Shown here piece after piece: positions 8,160 through 17,008 of a DNA stretch of 64,000 nt; position 1 is the stretch's first letter, and each line of letters starts with the position of its first letter. The stretch is from NCBI RefSeq assembly GCF_002001015.1, contig NZ_MUNO01000012.1:186001-250000 (forward strand). The letters are read 5' to 3'. Under the pieces are notes generated by a model. The model was given only the letters and a program-made list of their open reading frames with translations, had not been told where the DNA came from and searched no databases. The stretch comes from Polaromonas sp. A23. Its GTDB lineage: Bacteria > Pseudomonadota > Gammaproteobacteria > Burkholderiales > Burkholderiaceae_C. The position numbers and the translations under genes were made by a program.

Positions 8160-8191
8160 AAACCCCGCCTTTGATTTAACTGGCGGGGTTT
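8160..8191 (+). terminator. Intercistronic stem-loop between gltI and gltJ
   Basis: Perfect 10-bp stem AAACCCCGCC / GGCGGGGTTT with a 12-nt loop. Only a short mixed tail (TGTCATTTGC) follows, so it is more likely a partial terminator or mRNA-stabilising element than a full stop. Confidence 0.65.
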
Positions 8192-8245
8192 GTCATTTGC
8201 TGGAGGCACATTGTGTGCAATGAATAACAAAAGGCTGGAGTTGCC

Positions 8246-8968
8246 ATGAGTTGGGACTGGAAAGTTTTTTTAAACGACGACGGAAGCGGGCGCACCTATC
8301 TTGAATGGATGTTCGATGCCTGGGGCTGGACCCTGGCCGTCGCCGGTGCGTCGTGGGTGGTCGCCATGGTGGTGGGCGTGCTGTTCGGCACGCTGCGTAC
8401 CTTGCCCAACAGCCCATGGCTGGTTCGATTCGCCAATGCCTGGGTAGAGTTGTTTCGTAACATCCCGCTGCTGGTTCAGATTTTCATCTGGTACTTTGTG
8501 GTGCCTAAGGTGTTTCCAGCGATGAAAGACCTGCCTGGTTTTGTCCTGGTGGTGTTTGCACTCGGATTTTTTACCTCGGCACGTATTGCCGAGCAGGTCA
8601 GGGCGGGCGTGCAGGCGTTGCCGCGGGGCCAGCGTTACGCCGGCATGGCCATGGGTTTCACCACAGCGCAGACCTACCGCTACGTGATTTTGCCGATGGC
8701 TTTCCGGATCATTATTCCGCCGTTGACCAGCGAGTCCATGAATCTGCTTAAAAATTCCTCTGTGGCTTTCGCCGTGTCGATTGCCGAGCTGACCATGTTT
8801 GCCATGCAGGCCCAGGAAGAAACCTCGCGCGGCATCGAAATCTATCTGGCCGTGACGGCCCTGTATGCAATATCTGCTTTCGCCGTCAACCGGGTGTTTG
8901 CTTTTATTGAAAAGAAGGTCCAGATACCTGGCTACGTCATGGCCGGCGCTTCTGGCGGGGGACACTGA
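8246..8968 (+). CDS. gltJ: Glutamate/aspartate ABC transporter permease GltJ
   Basis: 240-residue inner-membrane permease of the HisM/GltJ type. It has the expected helices (about residues 28-50, 90-110, 150-190, 205-225) and the EAA-like loop around EQVRAGVQALPRGQRYAGMA at about residues 113-132, which docks on the ATPase. The ATG at 8246 follows GGAG (8237-8240) at 5 nt. It is separated from gltI by a stem-loop and from gltK by one base, so GltJ and GltK are made together and form the membrane heterodimer of the importer. Confidence 0.92.
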   Translation: MSWDWKVFLNDDGSGRTYLEWMFDAWGWTLAVAGASWVVAMVVGVLFGTLRTLPNSPWLVRFANAWVELFRNIPLLVQIFIWYFVVPKVFPAMKDLPGFVLVVFALGFFTSARIAEQVRAGVQALPRGQRYAGMAMGFTTAQTYRYVILPMAFRIIIPPLTSESMNLLKNSSVAFAVSIAELTMFAMQAQEETSRGIEIYLAVTALYAISAFAVNRVFAFIEKKVQIPGYVMAGASGGGH

Positions 8969-8969
8969 C

Positions 8970-9659
8970 ATGTTTGGACTCGACCTGAGTTTTTTGAGTT
9001 GGGAAATCATTTCCAACTTCGTGATCAAAGGCTTTTTCTTCAGCATCCAGTTGACGATCGTGGCGACCGTTGGCGGGATTATTTTGGGGACCGTTCTCGC
9101 GTTGATGCGTCTGTCCGGCAAAAAATTCCTGACGGTACCCGCGACCGTCTACGTCAACGGCATGCGATCAGTTCCGCTGGTCATGGTGATTTTGTGGTTC
9201 TTCCTGCTGGTGCCTGCGTCGTTTTACACGACCTTCGGCAGCTGGGGCGCCAACTACCGCGCCGAGATCTCGGCCATCATCACCTTCGTGGCCTTTGAGG
9301 CAGCTTACTTCAGCGAAATCATGCGGGCCGGCATTCAGTCCATCTCGCGCGGCCAGGTGAATGCCGGGCGCGCACTGGGCATGACCTACGCGCAGAACAT
9401 GAAGCTTATTGTCCTGCCGCAGGCTTTCAGGAACATGGTGCCGATTTTGCTGACCCAGACGATCATCCTGTTCCAGGATACCTCGCTGGTGTACGCCATT
9501 GGCGCCTATGACCTTCTCAAGGGGTTCAGCACCGCAGGAAAAATTTACGGCCGCCCTGAGGAAGCCTACCTGCTGGCCGCTGTGGTTTATTTTGCGATGT
9601 GTTTTGGCCTGTCGTACATGGTCAAACGCCTGCAGACCAAAATCGCCATCATTCGGTAA
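8970..9659 (+). CDS. gltK: Glutamate/aspartate ABC transporter permease GltK
   Basis: 229-residue second permease of the importer, opening [20 protein letters not shown]. The conserved cytoplasmic loop [20 protein letters not shown] is the EAA motif that contacts GltL. The frame is open from 8865, but the extra 35 residues would overlap gltJ and lack family similarity; the ATG at 8970 sits one base after the gltJ TGA. The product spans the inner membrane with about five helices. Confidence 0.92.
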   Translation: MFGLDLSFLSWEIISNFVIKGFFFSIQLTIVATVGGIILGTVLALMRLSGKKFLTVPATVYVNGMRSVPLVMVILWFFLLVPASFYTTFGSWGANYRAEISAIITFVAFEAAYFSEIMRAGIQSISRGQVNAGRALGMTYAQNMKLIVLPQAFRNMVPILLTQTIILFQDTSLVYAIGAYDLLKGFSTAGKIYGRPEEAYLLAAVVYFAMCFGLSYMVKRLQTKIAIIR

Positions 9660-9721
9660 GGTTTGCCTGCTTCCGAAGCGGCAAACCCGACGTACAGACG
9701 AAGAGAACATTGGAGAGAAAA

Positions 9722-10459
9722 ATGATTCAGATGAAAGAAGTTTCGAAGTGGTACGGTGATGTGCAGGTGCTCAACAACTGCACCACCAACATCAAGAAGG
9801 GTGAAGTGGTTGTGGTTTGCGGCCCCTCAGGCTCCGGCAAATCCACGCTGATCAAGGTCATCAACGCGCTGGAGCCTTTCCAGAAGGGCGAGATTTTTGT
9901 GGACGGCCAGGCCGTGCATGACCCCAAAACCGATTTGCCCAAGCTGCGCTCCAGGGTCGGCATGGTGTTCCAGAACTTCGAACTGTTCCCGCATTTGAGC
10001 GTGACTGAAAACCTGACGCTGGCTCAGGTCAAGGTGCTGGGGCGCAATATGGACGACGCCAAAAAGCACGGCCTGAAGTATCTGGACCGCGTGGGCCTGA
10101 TGCTGCACAAAGACAAGTTTCCGGGCCAGCTCTCCGGCGGACAGCAGCAGCGTGTGGCCATTGCCCGTGCGCTCAGCATGGACCCGATCGCGATGCTGTT
10201 CGACGAGCCGACTTCCGCGCTGGACCCCGAAATGGTTGGCGAGGTGCTTGATTGCATGATGGGCCTGGCTGTTGAAGGCATGACCATGATGGTGGTTACG
10301 CACGAAATGGGATTCGCGAAAAAAGTGGGCAGCCGGGTGATTTTCATGGACGTTGGCGGCAAGATTCTCGAAGATTGCTCCAAGGACGAGTTTTTTGGTC
10401 ATCCTGAAAACCGCAAGGAACGCACCCGGGACTTTCTCAACAAAATCCTGGCGCACTGA
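9722..10459 (+). CDS. gltL: Glutamate/aspartate ABC transporter ATP-binding protein GltL
   Basis: 245-residue ATPase of a polar amino-acid importer. Walker [10 protein letters not shown] lies at about residues 34-42, the Q-loop in [10 protein letters not shown] near 80, the signature [15 protein letters not shown] near 137, Walker [14 protein letters not shown] near 157 and the switch His in VVTHEMGF near 190. The start at 9722 ([15 protein letters not shown]) follows a GGAG site; the longer open frame from 9599 overlaps gltK and is unlikely. It ends the operon, and a strong rho-independent terminator follows. Confidence 0.93.
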   Translation: MIQMKEVSKWYGDVQVLNNCTTNIKKGEVVVVCGPSGSGKSTLIKVINALEPFQKGEIFVDGQAVHDPKTDLPKLRSRVGMVFQNFELFPHLSVTENLTLAQVKVLGRNMDDAKKHGLKYLDRVGLMLHKDKFPGQLSGGQQQRVAIARALSMDPIAMLFDEPTSALDPEMVGEVLDCMMGLAVEGMTMMVVTHEMGFAKKVGSRVIFMDVGGKILEDCSKDEFFGHPENRKERTRDFLNKILAH

Positions 10460-10480
10460 AGGTGGTTTCAAGCGCCCCAA

Positions 10481-10508
10481 AAAAGCACCTTCGGGTGCTT
10501 TTTGTTTT
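10481..10508 (+). terminator. Rho-independent terminator after gltL
   Basis: Stem AAAAGCACC / GGTGCTTTT with a TTCG tetraloop-like turn and a following T-rich run. It ends the gltIJKL transcript. The pyrC -10-like hexamer begins only a few bases beyond. Confidence 0.88.
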
Positions 10509-10511
10509 TGG

Positions 10512-10517
10512 GACAAT
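10512..10517 (+). promoter_or_regulatory. Candidate -10 hexamer GACAAT for pyrC
   Basis: GACAAT ends 6 nt before the pyrC ATG at 10524, leaving no room for a ribosome-binding site. It overlaps the end of the gltL terminator. No clear -35 box. Confidence 0.45.
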
Positions 10518-10523
10518 GGGTGC

Positions 10524-11567
10524 ATGACCCAAATCACCATCACCCGGCCGGACGACTGGCATTTGCACGTGCGCGACGGCGAAGCCCTGCGCACCGTGGT
10601 GCCGCACACTGCGGCGCAGTTTGGCCGCGCCATCATCATGCCCAACCTGCGTCCGCCTGTGACTACGGCGGCGCAGGCCGTTGCCTACCGGGAACGCATC
10701 CAGGCGGCCGTGCCCGCGGGGGTGGTCTTCGAGCCGTTGATGACGCTGTACCTGACCGACAACCTCCCGTCCGAGGAGATCAAGCGGGCGAAGGAGGCCG
10801 GTGTGGTGGCTGCCAAGCTGTACCCGGCCGGTGCCACCACCAACAGCGACGCCGGCGTGACCGACCTGCGCAAGACCTACAAAACGCTGGAAGCCATGCA
10901 GCGCAGCGGCCTGCTGCTGCTGGTACACGGCGAGGTAACCAGCCTCGACATCGACCTGTTCGACCGCGAAGCGGTCTTCATCGACACCCAGCTGATTCCG
11001 CTGCGCCGCGATTTTCCCGAACTCAAGATCGTGTTCGAGCACATCACCACCAAAGAGGCCGCGCAGTATGTGCAGGGCGCCGACCGTTTCACGGGAGCCA
11101 CCCTCACGGCGCACCACCTGCTTTACAACCGCAATGCCATCTTCACCGGCGGGATTCGACCGCACTACTACTGCCTGCCGGTGCTCAAGCGGGAGACACA
11201 CCGTGTTGCGCTGGTGGAAGCAGCCACCAGCGGCAACCCGAGCTTCTTCCTGGGCACCGACAGCGCGCCGCACCCGGCTCATTTGAAGGAGCACGCCACC
11301 GGCTGCGCCGGTTGCTACACCGCCCATGCGGCCATGGAGCTGTATGCCGAGGCCTTCGATGCGGCAGGCGCGTTGGACAAGCTGGAAGCCTTTGCCAGCT
11401 TCAACGGTGCTGACTTTTACGGCCTGCCGCGCAACACAGGCACCATCACCTTGAAGAAGGAAAGCTGGACGCCACCCGAAAGCTTCGCATTTGGCGAAGC
11501 TGAACTCAAGCCGCTGCGTTCGGGTGAAGCGCTGGCGTGGAAGTTCACCGGCAACGGGAGGTCCTGA
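10524..11567 (+). CDS. pyrC: Dihydroorotase (class II)
   Basis: 347-residue zinc amidohydrolase that cyclises N-carbamoyl-aspartate to dihydroorotate in pyrimidine synthesis. It opens [19 protein letters not shown], with metal-binding His13 and His15. The carbamylated Lys lies in [13 protein letters not shown] (about residue 98), and further ligands in LLLVHGE (about 135) and FEHITTK (about 173). The active-site Asp is in GTDSAPH (about residue 250). Size and motifs match the E. coli PyrC type. The longer frame from 10353 runs through the terminator and is rejected. The stop TGA overlaps the ATG of the NYN gene. Confidence 0.95.
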   Translation: MTQITITRPDDWHLHVRDGEALRTVVPHTAAQFGRAIIMPNLRPPVTTAAQAVAYRERIQAAVPAGVVFEPLMTLYLTDNLPSEEIKRAKEAGVVAAKLYPAGATTNSDAGVTDLRKTYKTLEAMQRSGLLLLVHGEVTSLDIDLFDREAVFIDTQLIPLRRDFPELKIVFEHITTKEAAQYVQGADRFTGATLTAHHLLYNRNAIFTGGIRPHYYCLPVLKRETHRVALVEAATSGNPSFFLGTDSAPHPAHLKEHATGCAGCYTAHAAMELYAEAFDAAGALDKLEAFASFNGADFYGLPRNTGTITLKKESWTPPESFAFGEAELKPLRSGEALAWKFTGNGRS

Positions 11568-12340
11568 TGGAACGCAAGCCGCGCGTTGCGCTGTTGATTG
11601 ATGCCGACAACTCGCCGGCCTCCAAGATCGACCTGATTCTCAACGAGTTGTCCACTTTTGGTGAAACCAACATCCGGCGTGCCTACGGCAACTGGAAAAA
11701 AAGCGAGCTCAAGGGCTGGGAAGAAGCGTTGCACGAACACGCGATCCGGCCCATGCAGCAGTTCGACTACAGCAAAGGCAAAAATGCCAGCGACATGGCC
11801 ATGGTGATTGACGCGCTGGAACTGCTTTATACCGACCGGCCGGACGCTTTCGGCATTGTGTCGTCCGATGCGGATTTCACGCCACTGGTCATGCACTTGC
11901 GGGCCAAAGGTGCTGCCGTGTACGGCTTTGGTGCGCAGAAAACACCCGAGCCCTTCGTCAACGCCTGCTCGCGCTTTTTGTACCTCGACAAGCTGCGGCC
12001 CATGGTGGCGGCGGACACGCCTGTGGGCGGCAAGGAAGAAGCCGACGCTGTGGCTGCAACGCCCTTGCGCGCCACACCGGCGCAGCTCAAGCAGGACGCC
12101 AAGCTGGTCCTGCTGCTGCGCAATGCGGTGCAGGCAGCTGCCGACGACGAGGGCTGGGCGCGCGTTGGGGCAGTGGGTACCCAGATCGCCAACCAGGCCT
12201 CGTTCGACCATCGCAACTACGGGTATGCCACGCTGACCAAACTGCTGGTGGCGACCCAGCTGTTCGAAATTGCCGACGAAGGCAAGTCCACCGTGATGGT
12301 GCGCGACAAGAGGCAGTCCCGACCCACCCGGAACGGATGA
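11567..12340 (+). CDS. NYN-domain protein with C-terminal OST-HTH/LOTUS-like domain
   Basis: 257-residue protein of the LabA/DUF88 type. The PIN-like NYN nuclease fold occupies residues 1-150, with acidic active-site candidates Asp12 and Asp14 (LLIDADNS), Asp near 76 (NASDMAMVID) and Asp near 101-103 (IVSSDADF). Residues about 165-250 (KLVLLLRNAVQAAADDEGWA, then VGTQIANQ and YGYATLTKLL) fit an OST-HTH/LOTUS RNA-binding domain. It probably binds or cleaves RNA. The ATG at 11567 overlaps the pyrC stop and is preceded by GGGAGG. The target RNA is unknown. Confidence 0.82.
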   Translation: MERKPRVALLIDADNSPASKIDLILNELSTFGETNIRRAYGNWKKSELKGWEEALHEHAIRPMQQFDYSKGKNASDMAMVIDALELLYTDRPDAFGIVSSDADFTPLVMHLRAKGAAVYGFGAQKTPEPFVNACSRFLYLDKLRPMVAADTPVGGKEEADAVAATPLRATPAQLKQDAKLVLLLRNAVQAAADDEGWARVGAVGTQIANQASFDHRNYGYATLTKLLVATQLFEIADEGKSTVMVRDKRQSRPTRNG

Positions 12341-13086
12341 AGCCTGCTGCGCCGGCTTCTTTGCCATCGATAGCCTGGGAGCGCCCGTGGCTGGACCCCT
12401 GGCGCGAACATGGCCAGCGCGTCGCGCAAGCCTTCGCATCCGGCACTTCATGCCATGAGGCACTGAACCGTGAACCGGCTGCGCCGGTGCGTTTTGCGCC
12501 GCAAGACAGTTTGCCCGCTGATAAGGCCTACGAGCAGTTCATTTTCGAATCCGGCACTGTCCCGACACGCGACAACCTGCATGACTTCTTCAACGGCCTG
12601 TGCTGGCTTCGGTTTCCGCTGATCAAGAAAAGACTCAACCAGCTGCAGGCGGCAGAAATCGCCGAGGCGGGCGTGGCGCCGTTGCGTGGCCCGGTACGTG
12701 ATGCGCTGACTGTGTTCGACGAAAACGCGGCTTTTCTGTCGGCACCGCAGCCCTTGTGGGACGCCTTGGTGGAGCGAGACTGGCAGCGGCTGTTTGTCGA
12801 TTTGCGGCCGCTCTGGCAAGAGGCCCGGCTTGTGCTGTTTGGCCATGCGCTGCTGGAGAAGCTGGTTTCACCAAGAAAACCGATCACAGCCCATATCTAC
12901 CGGGCGCAACCAGCTATGAATTCAATAGCGGAACTCGATGCCTGGGTGGCGGCAGACCTGAGTGCGGACAAGCTTGCCGCCAAGCCATTCGCACCGCTGC
13001 CGGTGCTTGGCGTTCCCGGCTGGTGGCCGGAAAACGAGAACTTTTCCTTTTATGATGACTCTTTCGTATTCCGGCCGCCCAGGTAA
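12337..13086 (+). CDS. DUF3025 domain-containing protein
   Basis: 249-residue protein of unknown function, with the DUF3025 pattern YEQFIFESGTVPTRDNLHDF, then FFNGLCWLRFPLIKKRLNQLQA near residues 86-106 and VFDENAAFL near 127. The ATG overlaps the NYN gene stop (ATGA). Residues about 185-198 (HIYRAQPAMNSIAE) are encoded by an in-frame copy of the small repeat, so that segment is recent and probably not functional. It ends with a GVPGWWPENENFSFYDD motif near the C-terminus that recurs in the family. No catalytic function can be read. Confidence 0.8.
   Translation: MKPAAPASLPSIAWERPWLDPWREHGQRVAQAFASGTSCHEALNREPAAPVRFAPQDSLPADKAYEQFIFESGTVPTRDNLHDFFNGLCWLRFPLIKKRLNQLQAAEIAEAGVAPLRGPVRDALTVFDENAAFLSAPQPLWDALVERDWQRLFVDLRPLWQEARLVLFGHALLEKLVSPRKPITAHIYRAQPAMNSIAELDAWVAADLSADKLAAKPFAPLPVLGVPGWWPENENFSFYDDSFVFRPPR
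12891..12929 (-). repeat. Small repeat (SR copy 3) in frame inside the DUF3025 gene
   Basis: Contains CGGGCGCAACCAGCTATGAA and ends in CAATAGC, the reverse consensus. It is read through in frame by the host gene. Confidence 0.75.
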
Positions 13087-13164
13087 AAAATACCAAGTAA
13101 AAAATCCTGGGCCGCGGTCAAGTCTGGTGCAGCGTTGCGTGCTTGATGGAATAAATAAAAGCGA

Positions 13165-13260
13165 TGGATTTTGGGTCAGGGCAAGGCGCAAACCACAGCG
13201 ATACCCCGGGTATCGCGCGGATTTGCAACGCAGCCATGGCGCAAAAGACGCGCTTTTATG
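13165..13260. repeat. Nested inverted repeats in the DUF3025-htpX gap
   Basis: Hairpin GCGATACC / GGTATCGC with a 3-nt loop (13198-13216) is enclosed by GCAAACC / GGATTTGC (13188-13226), then a hairpin AAAAG / CTTTT with a 5-nt loop (13243-13257). The 290-bp gap (13087-13378) holds no credible gene. It looks like a mobile palindromic repeat or structured RNA; I recall similar sequences in related genomes but cannot verify. Confidence 0.5.
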
Positions 13261-13378
13261 TTCCAGATAGCGCGCAACACTGCACTTGTGGCTTGATTTG
13301 GGCCGGAACCTCCCCATTTTCCGCAGTAGTGCCTCCTGACGGCGGCACTTGTTAATGACTGATCTCTACGGAGCCTCC

Positions 13379-14263
13379 ATGAAACGTATTGTTTTATTTG
13401 TCCTGACCAACCTCGCCGTTGTGGTGGTGCTGGGCATTGTTGCCAGCCTGCTGGGCGTCAACCGCTACCTGACGCCGCAGGGCCTGAACCTGGGTATGTT
13501 GCTCGGATTTGCCGCGGTCATCGGTTTTGGCGGCGCGATCATTTCGCTGCTGATCAGCAAGCCGGTGGCCAAGTGGAGCTCGGGCGTGCGGGTGATCAAC
13601 GAGCCGCAAAATGCCGACGAAGCCTGGATTGTCGAAACCGTGCGCAAGCTCGCCAACACGGCAGGCATCGGCATGCCGGAAGTCGGCATTTTTGAAGGCG
13701 CACCCAATGCCTTCGCCACAGGTGCATTCAAGAACTCGGCACTGGTCGCGGTCTCCACCGGTTTGCTGCAGGGCATGACGCGTGAAGAGATCGAAGCCGT
13801 GCTCGGCCATGAAATTGCCCACGTGGCCAATGGCGACATGGTCACCATGACCCTGATCCAAGGCGTGATGAACACCTTCGTGGTCTTTCTGAGCCGTGTG
13901 ATCGGTTACGCAGTCGACAGCTTCCTGCGCCGCGGCAGCGACAGCAACTCCGGCCCCGGCATTGGTTACTACATCAGCACCATCGTGCTCGACATCGTGC
14001 TGGGTTTTGCTGCTGCCATTGTGGTGGCCTGGTTCTCGCGGCACCGCGAGTTCCGCGCCGATGCCGGCGCTGCGCAGCTGATGGGCAGGAAGCAACCCAT
14101 GATCAACGCGCTGGCCCGCCTGGGCGGCATGGTGCCCGGCGAGTTGCCGAAGAGCGTGCAAGCCTTTGGTATCACTGGCGGCATTGGCAAGCTTTTCAGC
14201 ACGCACCCGCCGATTGAAGAGCGGATTGCAGCGCTGCAAAACGCGCAACCCGGTCAGGTTTGA
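13379..14263 (+). CDS. htpX: Membrane zinc metalloprotease HtpX
   Basis: 294-residue M48B inner-membrane protease that degrades misfolded membrane proteins with FtsH. It has two N-terminal helices (about residues 5-24 and 38-58), the zinc motif HEIAH at residues 144-148 in [11 protein letters not shown], two further helices (about 157-180 and 194-218), and the downstream ligand Glu in [12 protein letters not shown] near residue 224. It ends with [15 protein letters not shown]. The ATG at 13379 follows GGAG; an in-frame start at 13349 has no support. It stands alone and converges with the FAD gene across a palindromic terminator. Confidence 0.94.
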   Translation: MKRIVLFVLTNLAVVVVLGIVASLLGVNRYLTPQGLNLGMLLGFAAVIGFGGAIISLLISKPVAKWSSGVRVINEPQNADEAWIVETVRKLANTAGIGMPEVGIFEGAPNAFATGAFKNSALVAVSTGLLQGMTREEIEAVLGHEIAHVANGDMVTMTLIQGVMNTFVVFLSRVIGYAVDSFLRRGSDSNSGPGIGYYISTIVLDIVLGFAAAIVVAWFSRHREFRADAGAAQLMGRKQPMINALARLGGMVPGELPKSVQAFGITGGIGKLFSTHPPIEERIAALQNAQPGQV

Positions 14264-14274
14264 AGCACTTGACT

Positions 14275-14359
14275 CCCTCTCCCTTTGGGAGAGGGCAGGG
14301 GTGAGGGTGGTGCGGACCTTCGGGCAACCCTCACCCTAACCCTCTCCCAGGGGAGAGGG
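14275..14359. terminator. Bidirectional palindromic terminator/repeat between htpX and the FAD gene
   Basis: Two units CCCTCTCCC...GGGAGAGGG (14275-14295 and 14340-14359) flank GGGTGAGGGT / ACCCTCACCC (14299-14336), so the whole 85 bp can fold as one long stem. It lies between two convergent stops and resembles the widespread CCCTCTCCC-type intergenic repeat. Confidence 0.65.
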
Positions 14360-14361
14360 GA

Positions 14362-15993
14362 CTAAAGAGGGAGGCGGCGCGTGATGCTGAGCGCCACCGC
14401 CTCAGCAACCTCAATACCGTCCACACCCGCCGACAAGATGCCACCCGCGTAGCTGGCGCCTTCGCCGGCCGGGTACAGACCTTTCACATTCAGACTCTGG
14501 AAATCGTCGCCACGCGTGATGCGCAAGGGTGAGGAGGTGCGGGTTTCGACGCCGGTCAGCACGGCGTCGTGCATGTCGAAGCCCTTGATTTTTTTGCCGA
14601 AGGCGGGCAGCGCCTCGCGCATGGCCGTGATGGCGTAGGCGGGCAGGGCGCTGGCCAGGTCGGTCATCAGCACGCCCGGCTTGTACGAAGGCTCCACACT
14701 GCCCAGCTGTGTCGACGCTTTGCCAGCGACAAAATCACCGACCAGCTGCCCCGGCGCTGCGTAAGTGCCGCCACCCAGCGTGAAGGCGTGGGACTCGAGC
14801 TGGCGCTGAAAGGCAATGCCGGCCAGCGGCCCACCCGGGTAGTCGGCCGGCGTGATGCCGACCACGATGCCGGCGTTGGCGTTGCGCTCGTTGCGCGAAT
14901 ACTGGCTCATGCCGTTGGTGACGACGCGGCCTGCCTCGGAAGTGGCCGCTACCACGGTGCCGCCCGGGCACATGCAGAAGCTGTAGACCGAGCGCCCGTT
15001 GGCCGCATGGTGCACCAGCTTGTAGTCGGCCGCGCCCAACAGCGGGTGCCCGGCATGCTGGCCCAGCCGAGCACGGTCAATCAGGCCCTGCGGGTGTTCG
15101 ATGCGAAAGCCCACTGAGAAGGGTTTGGCTTCCATGTAGACGCCGCGTTCGTGCAGGATGGCAAAGGTGTCGCGCGCGCTGTGGCCCAGGGCCAGCACCA
15201 CATGGTCGGCGCGCAACTCGTAGCTGCTGCCGTCCTGCAGGTTCTGCACGGTCAGCCCGCGAATGTGACCCTGTTCAATCAGCACATCGCTCACGCGCTG
15301 CTGAAAGCGGATTTCGCCGCCCAGCGCCGTGATCTGCTCGCGCATGTGTTCGACCACTTTGACCAGCTTGAAGGTGCCGATGTGCGGTTTGCTCACCAAC
15401 AGGATCTCTTCAGGCGCACCGGCCTTGACGAACTCGGTCATGACCTTGCGGCCAAGAAAACGCGGGTCCTTGATCTGGCTCCAGAGCTTGCCGTCGGAGA
15501 AAGTGCCAGCCCCGCCTTCGCCGAACTGCACGTTGGACTCGGGATTCAGCACGCCCTTGCGCCACAGGCCCCAGGTGTCCTTGGTGCGTTCGCGTACTTT
15601 CTTTCCGCGCTCCAGCACGATGGGTTTGAAGCCCATCTGCGCCAGCAGCAGCGCCGCAAAAATGCCACAAGGGCCGAAGCCGACAACCACGGGACGCAGC
15701 GCGGGCACGGTGTCAACTTTTGCCACCAGGTGGTAGCTCTGGTCGGGGGCGGGGCGGATGTGAGGGTTGGCTTCAAACTGCTGAAGCAGCCGCGCCTCCA
15801 GCGCGGGGCTGGCCACTTCAACATCGGCGATGTAGACCAGCAGCAGCTTTTGCTTGCGTGCGTCGTAGCTGCGCTTGTAGATGGTGTGGCTGCGCAATTC
15901 GACTGGCGCGATGCCCAGCGTTTTGACAATCAGCGCGGGCAGCGCGTCTTCGGGGTGGTCAAGCGGCAGCTTGAGCTCGGTCAGGCGGATCAT
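14362..15993 (-). CDS. FAD-dependent oxidoreductase of the COG2509 type
   Basis: 543-residue cytoplasmic flavoprotein. After an N-terminal domain of about 100 residues comes the Rossmann motif GFGPCGIFAALLL (about residues 105-117) and ERGKKVRERTKDTWGLW. The FGEGGAGTFSDGKLWSQIKD block near residues 155-175 is characteristic of this poorly studied dehydrogenase family, and GEGASYAGGILSAGVDGIE near the C-terminus binds FAD. The VYSFCMCPGGTVVAATSE segment is also family-typical. Start ATG with AGGT upstream. Substrate and physiological role are unknown. It is divergent from rnpB. Confidence 0.87.
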   Translation of the reverse strand: MIRLTELKLPLDHPEDALPALIVKTLGIAPVELRSHTIYKRSYDARKQKLLLVYIADVEVASPALEARLLQQFEANPHIRPAPDQSYHLVAKVDTVPALRPVVVGFGPCGIFAALLLAQMGFKPIVLERGKKVRERTKDTWGLWRKGVLNPESNVQFGEGGAGTFSDGKLWSQIKDPRFLGRKVMTEFVKAGAPEEILLVSKPHIGTFKLVKVVEHMREQITALGGEIRFQQRVSDVLIEQGHIRGLTVQNLQDGSSYELRADHVVLALGHSARDTFAILHERGVYMEAKPFSVGFRIEHPQGLIDRARLGQHAGHPLLGAADYKLVHHAANGRSVYSFCMCPGGTVVAATSEAGRVVTNGMSQYSRNERNANAGIVVGITPADYPGGPLAGIAFQRQLESHAFTLGGGTYAAPGQLVGDFVAGKASTQLGSVEPSYKPGVLMTDLASALPAYAITAMREALPAFGKKIKGFDMHDAVLTGVETRTSSPLRITRGDDFQSLNVKGLYPAGEGASYAGGILSAGVDGIEVAEAVALSITRRLPL

Positions 15994-16035
15994 GGCGGGT
16001 TACCTCGTGGATCTGTATTTCGGATCTATGAAGCA

Positions 16036-16089
16036 TTTTACGCTTCCAGCCCCCATGTGACGGGCGCAAGCAGCTATCAAATCAATAGC
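16036..16089 (-). repeat. Small repeat (SR copy 4) upstream of rnpB
   Basis: Reverse consensus TTTTACGCTTCCAGCC ... GGGCGCAAGCAGCTATCAAA and CAATAGC. It ends about 15 bp before the rnpB -10 box, so it supplies the -35 region of that promoter. Confidence 0.75.
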
Positions 16090-16103
16090 GAATGAATTGC
16101 CGG

Positions 16104-16109
16104 GATAAT
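16104..16109 (+). promoter_or_regulatory. -10 box GATAAT of rnpB
   Basis: GATAAT ends 7 nt before the likely 5' end of RNase P RNA at 16117. The -35 area (about 16081) lies at the edge of small repeat copy 4 and is weak. Confidence 0.6.
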
Positions 16110-16116
16110 AGACCCC

Positions 16117-16446
16117 GTGAAGCACGCCAGACTGCCGCTGGTGCAAGGGTGGAAACACCGCACTGGAGGAAGGTCCGGACTGCATAGGGCAGCGTAGCAG
16201 CTAACGGCTGTCCACCGTGAGGTGAGGATCAGAGCTACAGAGACGAGCCGGTTAAGTCCGGGTGAAACGAGCAATCTCTACGCGCAGCAATACCAAGTAG
16301 GCACACGTTGACGGGGCCCCCGGAGTGTGCGGGTAGGTAGCACCGAGCCGTCTGGCGACAGACGGCCCAGATTAATGGCAGTCACGGGGCGGCAACCGCA
16401 AGGAAACCGTTCCGCACAAAATCCGGCCTATCGGCGGGCTTCACAC
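16117..16446 (+). ncRNA. rnpB: RNase P RNA, bacterial class A
   Basis: Catalytic RNA that removes 5' leaders from pre-tRNAs. The 5' GTGAAGC pairs with 3' GCTTCAC (P1). Conserved elements are GGAGGAAGGTCCGGACT in the P3/P4 area with CR-I, the ACAGAGACGAGCC core, the GGTGAAACG segment and GGTAGGTAGCACCGAG. The 3' part has GACAGACGGCCCAGATTAAT and the CCGCACAAAATCCGGCCTAT-like end of the P4 strand. A T-run at 16447-16453 after P1 acts as terminator. Length about 330 nt. Ends are set by P1 pairing and may be off by a few bases. Confidence 0.95.
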
Positions 16447-16470
16447 TTTTTTTGACTTGACCCTTCCGCT

Positions 16471-16888
16471 GTCATCCCGGACTTGATCCGGGATCCATGT
16501 TGGGTGGCTCGTGCGGTGGGGTGCGCCTGCAGGCCGGGACTCGCCCCGGCGGGCGACTTACTTTTGGCGAAACCCGCAAAGCGGGTTTTCTTTGCTCGCC
16601 AAAGGCGCGTTGCACGCGCGGGGCTCGCTCACTTTGCAAAGCAAAGTTATGCGAACACCAAACCTAAGGAAAAGAAAGGCGACCCGATGGTCCGGGTCCC
16701 TCCGCTTCGCTACGGGCAACCTGCGGTGCTCGCCGAAAGCGGGGCCGAGCTCGAACTCGCTACGCTCAGACAATCGCTCGCCCTGATCCGCTTTCGGCTG
16801 CGCTCCTCGGCCCAGCCCGACGGGTGAGGAGAATACCGAATACCAATACCCAATCCGGAGTCCTTGAAGCGCAAAGCGCTTGAAGGAC
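16471..16888. repeat. Palindrome-rich non-coding tract downstream of rnpB
   Basis: A 550-bp gap (16455-17008) without a credible gene. It carries consecutive hairpins: ATCCCGGA-cttga-TCCGGGAT (16474-16494), AAACCCG-caaag-CGGGTTT (16570-16588), GCGCG-ttgca-CGCGC (16605-16619) and ACTTTG-caaag-CAAAGT (16631-16647). A wide pair GCCGAAAGCGG / CCGCTTTCGGC (16732-16798) and a two-part stem GTCCTT-g-AAGCGC / GCGCTT-g-AAGGAC (16860-16888) follow. Open frames here simply follow the symmetry. Similar tracts recur, from memory, in many Comamonadaceae genomes. Confidence 0.55.
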
Positions 16889-17008
16889 GGGAATCCCAAC
16901 GAACGGTCATGTTTGCACGCGAGAGCAGCGCACGCGGCCAAATGAGGCTCCCTTCTCTCGCCCAGCGGGGCGAGGGAAGGGCGGGGGGTTGGGAGTGGGG
17001 AGTTGCGA

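Noticed and set aside
13164..13355. 63-codon frame before htpX
   Set aside because: It reads through the nested palindromes and has no start signal.
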